Below, piece after piece: positions 26,277 to 34,717 of a DNA stretch of 64,000 bases. The number at the start of each line of letters is the position of its first letter. Position 1 is the stretch's first letter. The notes under the pieces were generated by a model that saw only the letters and a list, made by a program, of their open reading frames with translations, did not search any database and was not told the origin of the DNA. A program made the translations under genes and the position numbers. This DNA comes from Methanoregulaceae archaeon (GTDB lineage: Bacteria > Armatimonadota > Fimbriimonadia > Fimbriimonadales > Fimbriimonadaceae), in the NCBI GenBank assembly GCA_020850325.1, contig JADZEW010000035.1, positions 124,001-188,000 on the forward strand, in the 5' to 3' direction.

Positions 26277-27745
26277 GGCTGCTCAACCTTGGCACCGTCG
26301 CTGATGCCCACCCGGTCCCCGACAACGATACGGTCGCCCTTTCCGAGGCCCGAGAGCACTTCGACATCGCCGTTCGTGACCTCACCCAGCGTCACAATCC
26401 GAAGCCGGGCGATTCCTTCCGTATTGACGATGAAGACGTAGTTCAGGCCCTCACGTTGCCAGGTCGCGGTCTTCGGAATCACGATCCGACGGCCCGTGCC
26501 GGTGATCAGCGCGGCCTTGCCAAACATCCCCGACTTAACATCACGGGTGGCTTGCAAAGCGAACTTGACCGTAAACCGGTGGCTGCCCGGATCGGCCGTG
26601 GGCACCACTTCAACGACCCGGCCGGTAAGCGCCTTTCCGCCGAGAGCGTCGATCCGGATCTCCGCGGTCTTGCCCTTCGACAGGCTGCCGAGCAAGCTCT
26701 CCGGCACTTCGGCCTCGAATCGGAACTCGCCACCCTCGACTTGGAGGATCGGCACGCCCGGACTTGCGAGCGTTCCCGGGTCGGCCAACCGGGCGGTTAC
26801 TCGACCATCGAACGGCGCGGAAATCTGGACATACGAGAGGCTCACGCGGGCGGATCTGGCCGCCGCGGCAGCTTGCATGGTTCGAGCAGAAGCGAGGTCG
26901 TAGTCCTTGCGCCGAAGGTCGATCTGCATGGCCGCGGCTTTGGCCTGCGCGAGACCCGCCTGCGCCTGCTTAAGCGCCGCCTTTGCCTGGGTGACCCCTT
27001 CGTTCGCGGCGCGAATCTCTTGTGCCCGCGAGCCCTCGCGCGCCATGCTCTCAGTTTGGACGGCGGCATCGTATTGGCCCTTCGCCAGATCAAAGCGGTT
27101 CTGGGCGACGTCGAGCTCTCGGCGAGCGAGCGCACCATCCTCGACCAGTTTGGTCACCCGGTCGAGTTCGACTTGGGCGAGACGTAGGCTGGATTGCGCC
27201 TGGGCGACCGCGATTCGCGCCTGCTCGAGTTCTTGATTGCGCGAACCAGCCACGGCAAGATCACGCCGAGCTTCCGCGGCGGCGAGGCCGGCTTCGGCCT
27301 GCTTCACCTGAGCGTCCGCCTGAGCAATACGCGTCGCGCTCGACTTCACTTCCATGTCCGCCGCGGTTCGGGCACTACCCGCGCCCGCCACCGCCGCCCG
27401 GTAGTCGGCGTCCGCCATTTCCACCGCGGACTTGAGTTCGCGGCCGTCGATAGAGACAAGTGATTGGCCCTGCCGGATGGCATCACCCTCGCGGACGTTG
27501 ACCGCCACGATCCGCCCCATGACCTTCGAGGAAAGCGAGGAGGCGAACATCGAGCGCACGGTGCCGGTGACGGTGTGGGTCAGCGGAGCATCGACCTCCT
27601 CGATGATTGCGGTTGCCGCGCGAACCGTTGCGGGGATCTTGGCGGGCGCGCTGGGCTCGGAGGGTCGACCACAACCCGTTACGCCCGCCAAGATGGCCGC
27701 CGGTAAGAAGGCGAACAAAGCAAAGTGTCTCTTGCGATATCTCAT
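26273..27745 (-). CDS. RND efflux periplasmic adaptor (membrane fusion lipoprotein)
   Basis: 490 residues with a lipoprotein signal ([13 protein letters not shown]). The biotinyl-lipoyl-like half domains are visible at [28 protein letters not shown] and [22 protein letters not shown], with a long alpha-hairpin between them rich in Ala/Gln/Glu heptads (residues ~110-290), longer than average. The beta-barrel and membrane-proximal domains follow ([37 protein letters not shown]). The first gene of the pump operon; it diverges from the outer-membrane channel gene over 138 bases. Confidence 0.92.
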   Translation of the reverse strand: MRYRKRHFALFAFLPAAILAGVTGCGRPSEPSAPAKIPATVRAATAIIEEVDAPLTHTVTGTVRSMFASSLSSKVMGRIVAVNVREGDAIRQGQSLVSIDGRELKSAVEMADADYRAAVAGAGSARTAADMEVKSSATRIAQADAQVKQAEAGLAAAEARRDLAVAGSRNQELEQARIAVAQAQSSLRLAQVELDRVTKLVEDGALARRELDVAQNRFDLAKGQYDAAVQTESMAREGSRAQEIRAANEGVTQAKAALKQAQAGLAQAKAAAMQIDLRRKDYDLASARTMQAAAAARSARVSLSYVQISAPFDGRVTARLADPGTLASPGVPILQVEGGEFRFEAEVPESLLGSLSKGKTAEIRIDALGGKALTGRVVEVVPTADPGSHRFTVKFALQATRDVKSGMFGKAALITGTGRRIVIPKTATWQREGLNYVFIVNTEGIARLRIVTLGEVTNGDVEVLSGLGKGDRIVVGDRVGISDGAKVEQP

Positions 27746-27883
27746 GGCTGTCTACTGATCTAGAGTCAGCACCCCACCAAACCGATTCAAGCTCTCGCGC
27801 GAAGCCCGTGAATCACTTCGGGCGGCCTCATGCCTCTTTGGTTTTAGAGCTGGGCCATTTCCCTGGCCCTAGGAAGTACATGC

Positions 27884-29257
27884 ATGCGACCGTCTTCATC
27901 ACTTCGCTACGTTGCGTCCCTGCTGGTCTTCGCCGCAGCCGCCCTCGGGTCCGCCCAAACGGCATCGGAACCGCTGACCCTGGAACGAGCGACGCAACTG
28001 GCCATCGAGTCGAGTAAGAGCCTGCGCCGGGCCGTGGCTAGCTACGCTCAGGCTCGCGGCGGATTGCGAGAGGTAAACGCCGCGTTCCTGCCCCAGATCA
28101 GCCTCGGCGCCCAAGCCACCCAGTTCGACCGCGAGAACGTCGTCGACTTCGGAAGGAAGATGGGGGGACCGAGTCTGCCCGTCACTATCGCCGAGCGCTG
28201 GAATCCCGCAATGACGGCCACGCTGGGTCTGCAAATCGACATCTCCGGCGCCGTGCGTTCCGCTTCGAATCAAGCCGAGTTTCATGCCCTCGCCGCCCGG
28301 ATCGAAATCGATCGCGTCCGCAACCAACTCGCCTTCGAGGTCCGGAGCGCGTTCTTCGACGTGGCCCGCGCCCAGGGCCAAGTGAAGGTGGCCACTGACC
28401 AACTGGCCGCGGTGCAAAAGCGGCTCGACGACACCCGGCTGTTCGAGAAGGTCGGCAACGTTCCGAAGTTCGATGTCGTCTCCGCTGAGCGAGATTTGGC
28501 CGAAGCCGACCAAGGTCTGCTGGCCGCCCGCACGAGCGAAGAGCTCGCGAAGGCACGCCTTCGCATCCAGCTTGGGTTGCCCGGCGATGCCGAAGTCCAA
28601 CTGGATACCGCCGCTCTTGACTCCGCGAAGGTCGGACCCGATGGAACTCTCGAATCCCTCCTCGATGACGCTCGCCGAAACCGCCCCGAGTTGCTTGAAC
28701 TCCAAGCCACCGTCGAAGCCGCCAAACACGGCGTCCACTACGCTCGGCGCAGCATGATGCCCTCGATATCCGCCGGACTGAGCTACACCTACCAACCCAA
28801 TCACGGCGCCTTCACCCTCCCCCGCACCACCGCCGCCACGATCAGCCTCTCGATTCCATTGTTCGATGGTGGCTTGGCGCGGGCCCGAGTAGAACAGGCT
28901 CAAGCGGGCCGTGCAGTTGCCGAAGCCGATCTCGCCGCTACTGCCGAGCAAGTCGAACTCCAAGTTCGCTCGGCCCACTTGAACCTCACCCAAGCGCAAG
29001 CTCGCGCACGGGTCGCGGATGCGGCCATGGTTCAAGCTCAAGAGGCGTATCGACTGGCTCAACTACGCTACTCGATCGGCGTCTCCCAAGCGTCCGTGGT
29101 CTCGCCCCAGTTAGAGCTTGCCTTGGCGACCGCCGCCCTCACCAACGCTGCTAACCAGCGGACGAACGCCTCGATCGACATTCTTCTCGCGAAAGCTCAG
29201 CTCGACTTCGCCGTCGGGCGATTTGCCCCGAAACCTACGGAGAACAAACCCCAATGA
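27884..29257 (+). CDS. TolC-family outer membrane efflux protein
   Basis: 457 residues with signal peptide MRPSSSLRYVASLLVFAAAALGSAQ (first part shown in two blocks: MRPSSSLRYVAS and LLVFAAAALGSAQ). Two homologous halves with coiled-coil helices, the typical entry LTLERATQLAIESSKSLRRA, PQISLGAQ after the first helix, and the second-half equivalents ARRNRPELLELQA and MMPSISAGLSYTYQP. AGGAAG seven bases before the ATG serves as RBS. As the outer-membrane duct it should complete the divergent RND permease/adaptor pair. Its stop overlaps the next small gene. Confidence 0.91.
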   Translation: MRPSSSLRYVASLLVFAAAALGSAQTASEPLTLERATQLAIESSKSLRRAVASYAQARGGLREVNAAFLPQISLGAQATQFDRENVVDFGRKMGGPSLPVTIAERWNPAMTATLGLQIDISGAVRSASNQAEFHALAARIEIDRVRNQLAFEVRSAFFDVARAQGQVKVATDQLAAVQKRLDDTRLFEKVGNVPKFDVVSAERDLAEADQGLLAARTSEELAKARLRIQLGLPGDAEVQLDTAALDSAKVGPDGTLESLLDDARRNRPELLELQATVEAAKHGVHYARRSMMPSISAGLSYTYQPNHGAFTLPRTTAATISLSIPLFDGGLARARVEQAQAGRAVAEADLAATAEQVELQVRSAHLNLTQAQARARVADAAMVQAQEAYRLAQLRYSIGVSQASVVSPQLELALATAALTNAANQRTNASIDILLAKAQLDFAVGRFAPKPTENKPQ

Positions 29258-29490
29258 CTACCGCAACCCTGAACTCGACCTCAAGTGCATGCTCACGAAG
29301 CATCGACCGCCAGACTCACCTCGTCGCAGGACTCATGCTTGTCGCCGCCTTCGTCCTGTCCAACCTCGTGCACCCGAGTTGGATCTACCTGGCCCTCTTG
29401 CCCGCGTTCGGACTGCTGCTCGATGCGACCACCGGCATCTGCCCGATGACGTTGATCATGCGCAAGATGCCGTGGAATCGTGGGCGCTAG
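29254..29490 (+). CDS. Small two-helix membrane protein, DUF2892-like
   Basis: 78 residues, translationally coupled to the TolC-like gene by an ATGA overlap. After a polar start, two membrane helices (HLVAGLMLVAAFVLSNLV and IYLALLPAFGLLLDATTG) are followed by CPMTLIMRKMPWN. This organisation (paired helices, then a Cys-Pro motif) is that of the DUF2892/YgaP-membrane-part family. Some relatives carry a rhodanese domain; none is present here. Role unknown, perhaps linked to the efflux system through the operon. Confidence 0.75.
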   Translation: MTTATLNSTSSACSRSIDRQTHLVAGLMLVAAFVLSNLVHPSWIYLALLPAFGLLLDATTGICPMTLIMRKMPWNRGR

Positions 29491-30081
29491 CTAGCGGCGC
29501 CGCCGACGCAGCAATACCGCCGATCCCAGCCCGAGCGCGGCAAGTGTCGCTGGTTCAGGGACCACGACCGTCGCCGCAAGCGAGTACTCTCGACCCTCGT
29601 TCAGACCGACGAGTTGACTATTCTGGAGAACGCCCCCTATCGGGACGTTCGTGCTCGAGTCAGGCCAGTTCGTCCATCGATATTGGCCTCCGACGCCTGA
29701 CGTAAAGTCGATGATTCTCGTTCCGAAGAACGTCTGGTTATAGCGAAATCCTAAGACGTCTCCGGCCTGGACGGCAATGCGGCCCGAGTTGATTTGGAAC
29801 GAGTTGAATCCCAGTGAGTTGACGGTCACCGTGTTGAACCCGACGAGTTCGAAGCCATTGGCTACTGGGCGCCACATCTGAAGCGTGACCTCGCCCGTTC
29901 CACCCGCCCACAAACGCCATTCCGAAATCTCGCCAGCTGCTGGTGCGGCATGGACGCCGCTAATGAAGGTGATCTCATGCGCCAGATCGACATTCGGCCG
30001 GTCGATGACATCGGGCCCAAAGTTTTGAGCTACGGCGGCCGAAGCCACTCCAAGGCAAGCGAACACGAGATAGGTTTTCAT
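29491..30081 (-). CDS. PEP-CTERM sorted secreted protein
   Basis: 196 residues from ATG 30081. Signal peptide MKTYLVFACLGVASAAVAQ. A single beta-rich domain of about 150 residues (WRLWAGGTGEVTLQMW, AGDVLGFRYNQTFFGT) is followed by the sorting tail VPEPATLAALGLGSAVLLRRRRR: PEP motif, hydrophobic helix and basic end. Such tails are processed by exosortase-type systems; none is encoded in the window. The stop codon abuts that of the convergent DUF2892-like gene (CTAGCTAG). Ligand or enzymatic role not recognisable. Confidence 0.85.
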   Translation of the reverse strand: MKTYLVFACLGVASAAVAQNFGPDVIDRPNVDLAHEITFISGVHAAPAAGEISEWRLWAGGTGEVTLQMWRPVANGFELVGFNTVTVNSLGFNSFQINSGRIAVQAGDVLGFRYNQTFFGTRIIDFTSGVGGQYRWTNWPDSSTNVPIGGVLQNSQLVGLNEGREYSLAATVVVPEPATLAALGLGSAVLLRRRRR

Positions 30082-30141
30082 GTGTTCCAAGCGGCTCCCG
30101 CCACTTGCTCCACTCCCATTGTATTCGGATGCGACGTGAAG

Positions 30142-30169
30142 AGCCTAAACTGGCCCGATAACCTCGCAA
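30142..30169 (-). promoter_or_regulatory. Possible promoter of the PEP-CTERM gene with overlapping palindrome
   Basis: On the reverse strand TTGCGA (30169-30164) and TAGGCT (30147-30142) are 16 nt apart. The -35 lies in a perfect hairpin ACCTCGCA-ACAT-TGCGAGGT (30161-30180). The palindrome could be an operator or a weak terminator for something upstream. Confidence 0.35.
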
Positions 30170-30260
30170 CATTGCGAGGTCATGGCGCATCGAGTAAGTC
30201 CACGAGTGCCGAAGACATAGTCCCCTGACGACACCACGCAAATCGAACTTGCCCTCGTGT

Positions 30261-30266
30261 TATAAT
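30261..30266 (+). promoter_or_regulatory. -10 box of the tRNA-Val gene
   Basis: A perfect TATAAT lies 12 nt before the mature 5' end of the tRNA. No good -35 match is evident. Confidence 0.5.
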
Positions 30267-30278
30267 CTAGGTTCGCTC

Positions 30279-30353
30279 GGGCGGTTAGCTCAGTGGTAGA
30301 GCACTTCGTTCACACCGAAGGGGTCACAGGTTCAAATCCTGTACCGCCCACCA
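30279..30353 (+). tRNA. tRNA-Val (anticodon CAC)
   Basis: The 75-base sequence folds as a full cloverleaf: acceptor stem GGGCGGT/ACCGCCC, D arm with AGCTCAGTGGTAGAGC, anticodon stem CTTCG/CGAAG around loop TTCACAC (anticodon CAC, reading GUG valine codons), T arm with the invariant GGTTCAAATCC, and an encoded 3' CCA. A perfect TATAAT stands just upstream. A guanidine riboswitch begins about 40 bases after the 3' end. Confidence 0.97.
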
Positions 30354-30356
30354 CGT

Positions 30357-30374
30357 CTCGAAAGCTAGTTCGAG
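30357..30374 (+). terminator. Hairpin after tRNA-Val
   Basis: CTCGAA-AGCTAG-TTCGAG is a perfect 6-bp hairpin 4 bases after the tRNA CCA. It may end the tRNA transcript or protect the 3' end for processing; no T run follows. Confidence 0.4.
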
Positions 30375-30392
30375 CCTGCTGAGCCGATCGCT

Positions 30393-30434
30393 CCCTGACG
30401 AGGGGCGCCGTACCAGGATTCGCAAAGACGGCGT
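30393..30434 (+). promoter_or_regulatory. Guanidine-III riboswitch (ykkC-III class)
   Basis: The segment carries the class consensus: GACGAGG, then GCGCCGTACC, then AAGACGGCG. Two helices can be drawn. P1: CCTG (30394-30397) with CAGG (30414-30417). P2: GCGCCGT (30405-30411) with ACGGCGT (30428-30434). Together they interlace as the pseudoknot known for guanidine-III. The P1 bases differ from the published Thermobifida-type sequence I remember (CCGG pairing) but retain pairing, which argues for a real structure. The Shine-Dalgarno GGAG (30437-30440) lies 3 bases after P2, and the controlled gene is the guanidinium exporter gdx, so ligand binding should affect translation initiation. Confidence 0.88.
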
Positions 30435-30448
30435 GCGGAGACCTAGAT

Positions 30449-30772
30449 ATGGCTTGGTTCGTTCTCGTTGTTTCGGGAGTCCTTGAGGCCGTTTGGGCTG
30501 GCGCGCTCAGCGCATCCGAAGGCTTCACGAAGCCCGTCCCAAGCGTTGTCTTCGTCATTACGCTTATCCTAAGCATGGCCGGACTCGCCTACGCGATGCG
30601 GACCTTGCCGGTCGGTACAGCTTACGCCGTTTGGGTGGGCATTGGCGCCGTCTTGACTGTCGTCTACGGGATGGCGACAAAGGTCGAGCCCGTTACGGCA
30701 CTCCGGGTGTTGCTGGTCTTGGGCTTGATCGGCTGCATCGTCGGGCTCAAGCTCACGTCATCTTCGCAGTAA
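30449..30772 (+). CDS. gdx: Guanidinium exporter Gdx (SugE), SMR family
   Basis: 107-residue four-helix small multidrug resistance protein. The conserved membrane Glu is in MAWFVLVVSGVLEAVWAGAL, and the EGFT signature that separates guanidinium exporters from EmrE-type drug pumps follows (SASEGFTKPVPS). The helix-3 segment GTAYAVWVGIGAV is also conserved. It works as a dual-topology dimer exchanging protons for guanidinium. The preceding guanidine-III riboswitch and an RBS GGAG 8 nt before ATG confirm both start and function. Confidence 0.95.
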   Translation: MAWFVLVVSGVLEAVWAGALSASEGFTKPVPSVVFVITLILSMAGLAYAMRTLPVGTAYAVWVGIGAVLTVVYGMATKVEPVTALRVLLVLGLIGCIVGLKLTSSSQ

Positions 30773-30806
30773 GCGAGGGTGTCGCCCACATCTGCTATCG
30801 TAAGCC

Positions 30807-31835
30807 GTGTCTGCGGGAACCTACACGCGACGCCTCTACCTGGCGGCCGAGAACCCGATTCGGGCCCTGATCAGCCGCGGGCTCATCTTGGTCGCGCTCA
30901 TGGCGATCGCGTGGCTGATGCTCTGGCTCGCGCGGAGCGGTATCCACGACAACCAAGGCGGGTCCCCTGACGCGCTCGACATCCTCTACTTCGCGGTCGT
31001 CACCGTCACCACGCTCGGCTACGGCGACATCGTCCCGGTTTCACCCGAAGCTCGCGCGATTATCACCTTCGGCATCACCCCCCTCCGCATCCTCGTGTGG
31101 ATGGTGCTCCTGACCACCGCCTACGAACTCGTGCTCCGGCGCTCAATCGAACGGATCGAAATGCAACAGCTCAAGAACTCACTGAACAGCCACGTCGTCA
31201 TCTGCGGCTTCGGCGTCAAGGGCCAGTCGGCCGTCAAGGAACTGCTCGAACGCGGAACGAAGGCGAACCAGATCATCGTCATCGATCCTTCGCCCGCCGC
31301 CCTCGAAGAAGCCAACCGCCTCGGCGTGAACTTCCTGCTCGGCAACGCCGCCAGCGAACAAATGCTCCGCGACGCCGCGATCGACAAGGCGAGCCATGCC
31401 ATCGTCGTACCGAACAACGACGAGGCTTGCGTTCTCATCACCCTCACCATCCGCGAGCTTGCCCCCAAGGTCAAAATCCGCGCCGCCGCCCGGGAGGACG
31501 AAAACGTCAAGCTCATCCGCCGCAGCGGGGCCGACACGGTGATCGCGCCATCGGTCAGCGGCGGGCGTCTGCTTGCGTCCGCGACGTCCTCGCCGTGGGC
31601 AACCGACGTGATCGAAGAGCTCTTCGAGCACGGACGAGGCGTCGACATCTACGACTACCCGGTGCAGGAACAACATGTGGGCAAGAAGCCCAGCGAACTC
31701 GCCGCACTCAGCGGAATCCTAGTCCTTGCCGTCCACACTAAAGACGGCATGATGCTCGACTTCCGCAGCGCCCTCGACCGCCCCCTTCAGAAAGGGGATA
31801 TCGTAATCGTGTACGCCGCACCGAAGGGCCGCTAA
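30807..31835 (+). CDS. Potassium channel with RCK (TrkA-N/TrkA-C) domains
   Basis: 342 residues. Two membrane helices flank a pore with the K+ selectivity filter in VTTLGYGDIVPVSPEAR (residues ~66-82). Cytosolic TrkA-N domain starts HVVICGFGVKGQSAVKELLERG with Rossmann GxGxxG and continues IVVPNNDEACVLITLTIRE; the C-terminal ~80 residues are TrkA-C like (GKKPSELAALSGILVLAV). Kch/MthK-type ligand-gated channel. Start is GTG 30807, with TATCGT 5 nt upstream, so possibly leaderless. Confidence 0.92.
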   Translation: MSAGTYTRRLYLAAENPIRALISRGLILVALMAIAWLMLWLARSGIHDNQGGSPDALDILYFAVVTVTTLGYGDIVPVSPEARAIITFGITPLRILVWMVLLTTAYELVLRRSIERIEMQQLKNSLNSHVVICGFGVKGQSAVKELLERGTKANQIIVIDPSPAALEEANRLGVNFLLGNAASEQMLRDAAIDKASHAIVVPNNDEACVLITLTIRELAPKVKIRAAAREDENVKLIRRSGADTVIAPSVSGGRLLASATSSPWATDVIEELFEHGRGVDIYDYPVQEQHVGKKPSELAALSGILVLAVHTKDGMMLDFRSALDRPLQKGDIVIVYAAPKGR

Positions 31836-31860
31836 CCGTCGCGAATGGGTAAGGTGGGCA

Positions 31861-32928
31861 ATGGGGACACCCGCCCGCGATGACTCGGTCGATGTCATCA
31901 AGGGGATCGGCATCTTCTTCGTGGTCACCAACCACTGCTTCTCGCGCACGACCCGGAAGTTCCTCGGAGTCGAGGTCACCGAAGATCTGACGCTCTACGC
32001 CATCAATCGTGCGATCCACTTCGCGGTGCCCGTGTTCTTGTTTATCTCCTGTGCGATGCTCGCCCGGAGCTTCACCGCACGGCCGGATATCAAACGGTAT
32101 GCGGTCGCCCGATTCCGCAAGACGTTCGTGCCTTACGTGGTGGCAAGCATTCTCTACTACTTTCTCGTGTTTGGCACCATCGGGCCGAACACGTGGCTCG
32201 ACCTCCTGACCCGAACGGCCACCGGCCGGGCTCACTTCCATCTGTACTTCACGATCGTGCTGATTCAAATCAGCGTCGTCGTGCCACTTCTGGTCCTGCT
32301 GCTCGGCAGCCGCCGAATGGACTGGCGATGGGCCGCCTTGGCGGGCATTGGGCTGCAGGTGATCGTGTACGGCGTGCAGCGTGAGTGGTTCCAGTGGGAG
32401 CGTCCGGCATCGGTGTTCGTCTGGTATCTCGTGCCGTTGCTCTTAGGAGTGGCCGTGGGGCGCAGCTCGGTCGCATCAGAGGAGATTCGTCGAGCGTCGC
32501 CCGTCCTCATCTTGTTGACCTTAACGGCCATGGCCGCTTACGTGTGGGCTTCAATCGCACCGCTCCGCGGAGCAACCGCCTCCAGCGACCTCATCAACTT
32601 CACCTACGCGATCTTTACCGCCGCCCTGGCCCTGGTGCTTTGGTCATCAACTCCGACTTGGCCGAAGGGCCAGCCTCGCCAAGTCGTACGGCGATTGGGT
32701 GAAGTGTCTTTGCCCGTGTTCCTCATCCATCCGGCAGTCATGTATGCCTTGGGCGGACCGAGGGTCACCTCGCTGATCGAGCAGATGCCCGCTTCAGTGG
32801 TGTTCTTTTGGTTAGCGACACTGCTCTTCAGCTACCTGGCCGCGCGCGTGCTCGTTGCATCGCGATTGGGGCGATGGGTGCTGGGTCAGGGCGAAGAATC
32901 GAAACGCGTCACGATCGCCTCTCCCTAA
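31861..32928 (+). CDS. Membrane acyltransferase, acyltransferase-3 family
   Basis: 355 residues with about ten membrane helices. The family's N-terminal motif is present as DSVDVIKGIGIFFVVTNHCFSR (catalytic His in the first helix), with VPVFLFISCAMLARSF and the Arg-rich loop RYAVARFRKTFVPYVV following. Such enzymes O-acylate sugars of surface polysaccharides. TAAGGT lies 5 nt before ATG. It precedes the DUF2202 gene by 12 bases on the same strand. Acceptor unknown. Confidence 0.85.
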   Translation: MGTPARDDSVDVIKGIGIFFVVTNHCFSRTTRKFLGVEVTEDLTLYAINRAIHFAVPVFLFISCAMLARSFTARPDIKRYAVARFRKTFVPYVVASILYYFLVFGTIGPNTWLDLLTRTATGRAHFHLYFTIVLIQISVVVPLLVLLLGSRRMDWRWAALAGIGLQVIVYGVQREWFQWERPASVFVWYLVPLLLGVAVGRSSVASEEIRRASPVLILLTLTAMAAYVWASIAPLRGATASSDLINFTYAIFTAALALVLWSSTPTWPKGQPRQVVRRLGEVSLPVFLIHPAVMYALGGPRVTSLIEQMPASVVFFWLATLLFSYLAARVLVASRLGRWVLGQGEESKRVTIASP

Positions 32929-32940
32929 GTAGGTGACCCA

Positions 32941-33534
32941 ATGAAAACACTCGCACTGCTTACCCTTGCCGCCACGATCCTTCCGAACCTCGTTGGTGCA
33001 AGCCAGGCAATCTCGGCTGACGAGCGAGCCGGGCTCATCTTCATGCGTGAGGAAGAAAAACTCGCCCGTGACGTGTACCGCAAGCTCGAAAGCAAGTGGG
33101 GTTCGCGACCGTTCGGCAACATCGCTCGAGCAGAGGAAACCCACACCGCCAGCGTAAAGACGCTGCTCGACCGGTACAGCATCACCGATCCGATGAAAGA
33201 CGACGCCCCCGGCAAGTTCCAAGACAAGGACCTGCAGAAGCTCTACGATCAGCTCATCGCCGAAGGCATGAAGTCTCGCGCCGACGCGCTCAAAGTGGGC
33301 GTCCTGATCGAGGAACTCGACATCGCCGATCTTGAGCGGTGGGTGGCAAAGACCAAGGCCGCGGACATCAAGAACGTCTACGAAAACCTCACGCGCGGCT
33401 CGAGGAACCACCTGCGCGCCTTCTATCAGAGCTTGAAGCGCCAAGGCGGGTCGTATACTCCCAAGCACTTGAGCCAAGCCGCGTTCGACAAGATCGTCAA
33501 CAGCCCGATGGAGCGCGGTCGAGGCGGAGCCTAA
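32941..33534 (+). CDS. DUF2202 ferritin-like exported protein
   Basis: 197 residues with a signal peptide (MKTLALLTLAATILPNLVGA). The mature chain matches DUF2202: LIFMREEEKLARDVYRKLE, RAEETHTASVKTLLDRY, QKLYDQLIAEGMKSRADALKVG, VLIEELDIADLERW and LTRGSRNHLRAFYQSL. These blocks bring paired Glu and His residues into a four-helix bundle of ferritin type, with possible metal binding. Activity of the family is not established. Its stop codon overlaps that of the convergent lipoprotein gene. Confidence 0.9.
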   Translation: MKTLALLTLAATILPNLVGASQAISADERAGLIFMREEEKLARDVYRKLESKWGSRPFGNIARAEETHTASVKTLLDRYSITDPMKDDAPGKFQDKDLQKLYDQLIAEGMKSRADALKVGVLIEELDIADLERWVAKTKAADIKNVYENLTRGSRNHLRAFYQSLKRQGGSYTPKHLSQAAFDKIVNSPMERGRGGA

Positions 33535-33899
33535 CTACCGCTGAGCCGAGTGAGATAGAACCGCTTATCTCCTTCCGCCTGAAGCTCATACTTGTCCGGC
33601 CCCTGCGGGACCATCTTGACGCGCATCGTCCCTCCCTGCGGCGTCACGGTTCCCTGGGGGCCGGAGATCGTCGGGGGCTCCATGATAAGCACATCGCCTT
33701 CGATCTTGTACGTACCTTTGACCGTGGCCCCCGGAATCGTGACCATCGTGCCTGAGTATTGACCACCCGTGAACGTGAGATCCATTTCCGAAACGCCTTG
33801 AGTCAGCCGCCACTGGCCGCTTAGGTCATTGGACTTCGAGCAGCCAGCCAGGAGCAACATCGAGGCGACGGCCGGCATGAGTAAGGGCACGTACTTCAT
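33531..33899 (-). CDS. Small lipoprotein of unknown function
   Basis: 122 residues from ATG 33899; the ATG nine bases upstream lies inside the -10 box TATAAT, so the downstream ATG (7 nt below the box) is preferred. Lipoprotein signal MKYVPLLMPAVASMLLLAGC. The mature domain is a small beta-sheet protein (LSGQWRLTQGVSEMDLTFTG, GTYKIEGDVLIMEPP, YELQAEGDKRFYLTRL), similar in style to lipocalin-like stand-alone domains. Function not assignable. Confidence 0.8.
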   Translation of the reverse strand: MKYVPLLMPAVASMLLLAGCSKSNDLSGQWRLTQGVSEMDLTFTGGQYSGTMVTIPGATVKGTYKIEGDVLIMEPPTISGPQGTVTPQGGTMRVKMVPQGPDKYELQAEGDKRFYLTRLSGS

Positions 33900-34044
33900 A
33901 TGCCGCATTATATGCCCTGCATGCTACAGAACAACAGCCGAAGCTCGGTCGCGAACGCGTTTGGGCAGGACCGATGCTTTGCCTCAAGTTCACCACTGCC
34001 CATTCGTCCGTCGCGTGGGCTGACGCACAAGTGGCGAGTCCGGC

Positions 34045-34050
34045 TATGAT
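34045..34050 (+). promoter_or_regulatory. -10 box of the DUF1003 gene, leaderless geometry
   Basis: TATGAT ends 6 nt before the ATG at 34057. Confidence 0.5.
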
Positions 34051-34056
34051 CGGTTT

Positions 34057-34674
34057 ATGGCATCATCTGATGCGGGCCTATCACGACCCGAGTTTGAACG
34101 GCCCGATCTGAGCCTCGGGGGCGACCAACTAGCCGCGGTCTTGGCAGTTCTCGAACGAGATCGCCTGGAACTTGCGAAACTCGAAGAGGCGGTCGAAGAG
34201 GCATTCCGCCAACACCGGCAGGAAGATCATGATCCGAGTGACGCACTTGACGCGGGTCTAACCTTTGGACAGCGCCTGTCGGATCGAGTGGCGGAGTTTG
34301 GCGGCAGTTGGACCTTTCTCATTGTTTTTGGCGTGATCATCACGCTCTGGGTCATCTTCAATGCGCTTGCGGTGGTCAATCGATTCGACCCGTACCCTTT
34401 CATTCTGCTGAACCTAATCCTTTCGTGCGTAGCTGCCGTTCAAGCTCCAATCATCATGATGAGCCAGAACCGCCAAGAAGCTAAAGATCGGTTCCGGGCG
34501 CAGCACGACTACCGAGTCAATCTCAAGGCCGAGTTAGAAATCCGCGAACTGCATGACAAGATGGACCACCTTCTCTATCGACAAATGCAACGGTTACTGG
34601 AGATTCAACGCTTGCAGGTTGAGTTGTTGTCCGAACTTCGGGCTCAAGCACCATCCGGTCCTCCGCAAATGTGA
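34057..34674 (+). CDS. DUF1003 membrane protein
   Basis: 205 residues. The central part is typical DUF1003: LSDRVAEFGGSWTFLIVFGVIITLWVIFNAL then FDPYPFILLNLILSCVAAVQAPIIMMSQNRQ..KDR, two membrane helices with a conserved Pro-Tyr-Pro turn. Charged helical stretches flank it; the C-terminal one (RVNLKAELEIRELHDKMDHLLYRQM) is a likely coiled coil facing the cytosol. The family role is unknown. Start fixed by the leaderless -10 box. Confidence 0.9.
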   Translation: MASSDAGLSRPEFERPDLSLGGDQLAAVLAVLERDRLELAKLEEAVEEAFRQHRQEDHDPSDALDAGLTFGQRLSDRVAEFGGSWTFLIVFGVIITLWVIFNALAVVNRFDPYPFILLNLILSCVAAVQAPIIMMSQNRQEAKDRFRAQHDYRVNLKAELEIRELHDKMDHLLYRQMQRLLEIQRLQVELLSELRAQAPSGPPQM

Positions 34675-34682
34675 CAGGTTTC

Positions 34683-34711
34683 TTGCGTTGGGTTCAGAAT
34701 GTCGCTAAACT
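34683..34711 (+). promoter_or_regulatory. Promoter of the second PEP-CTERM gene, leaderless
   Basis: TTGCGT (34683-34688), a 17-nt spacer and TAAACT (34706-34711), ending 6 nt before ATG 34718. This is the best complete promoter among the leaderless set. Confidence 0.6.
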
Positions 34712-34717
34712 GCATCC

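Noticed and set aside
27746-27883. Small inverted repeats between adaptor and TolC-type gene (GGGCCA/TGGCCC, GCCCG/CGGGC)
   Set aside because: Short and G+C-rich, expected by chance; no consistent riboswitch or operator pattern recognised.
30310-30576. Reverse-strand open frame ending in GGTGFEPVTPSV
   Set aside because: This peptide is the known artefact of translating the antisense strand of a tRNA gene; the frame also lies over the riboswitch and gdx.
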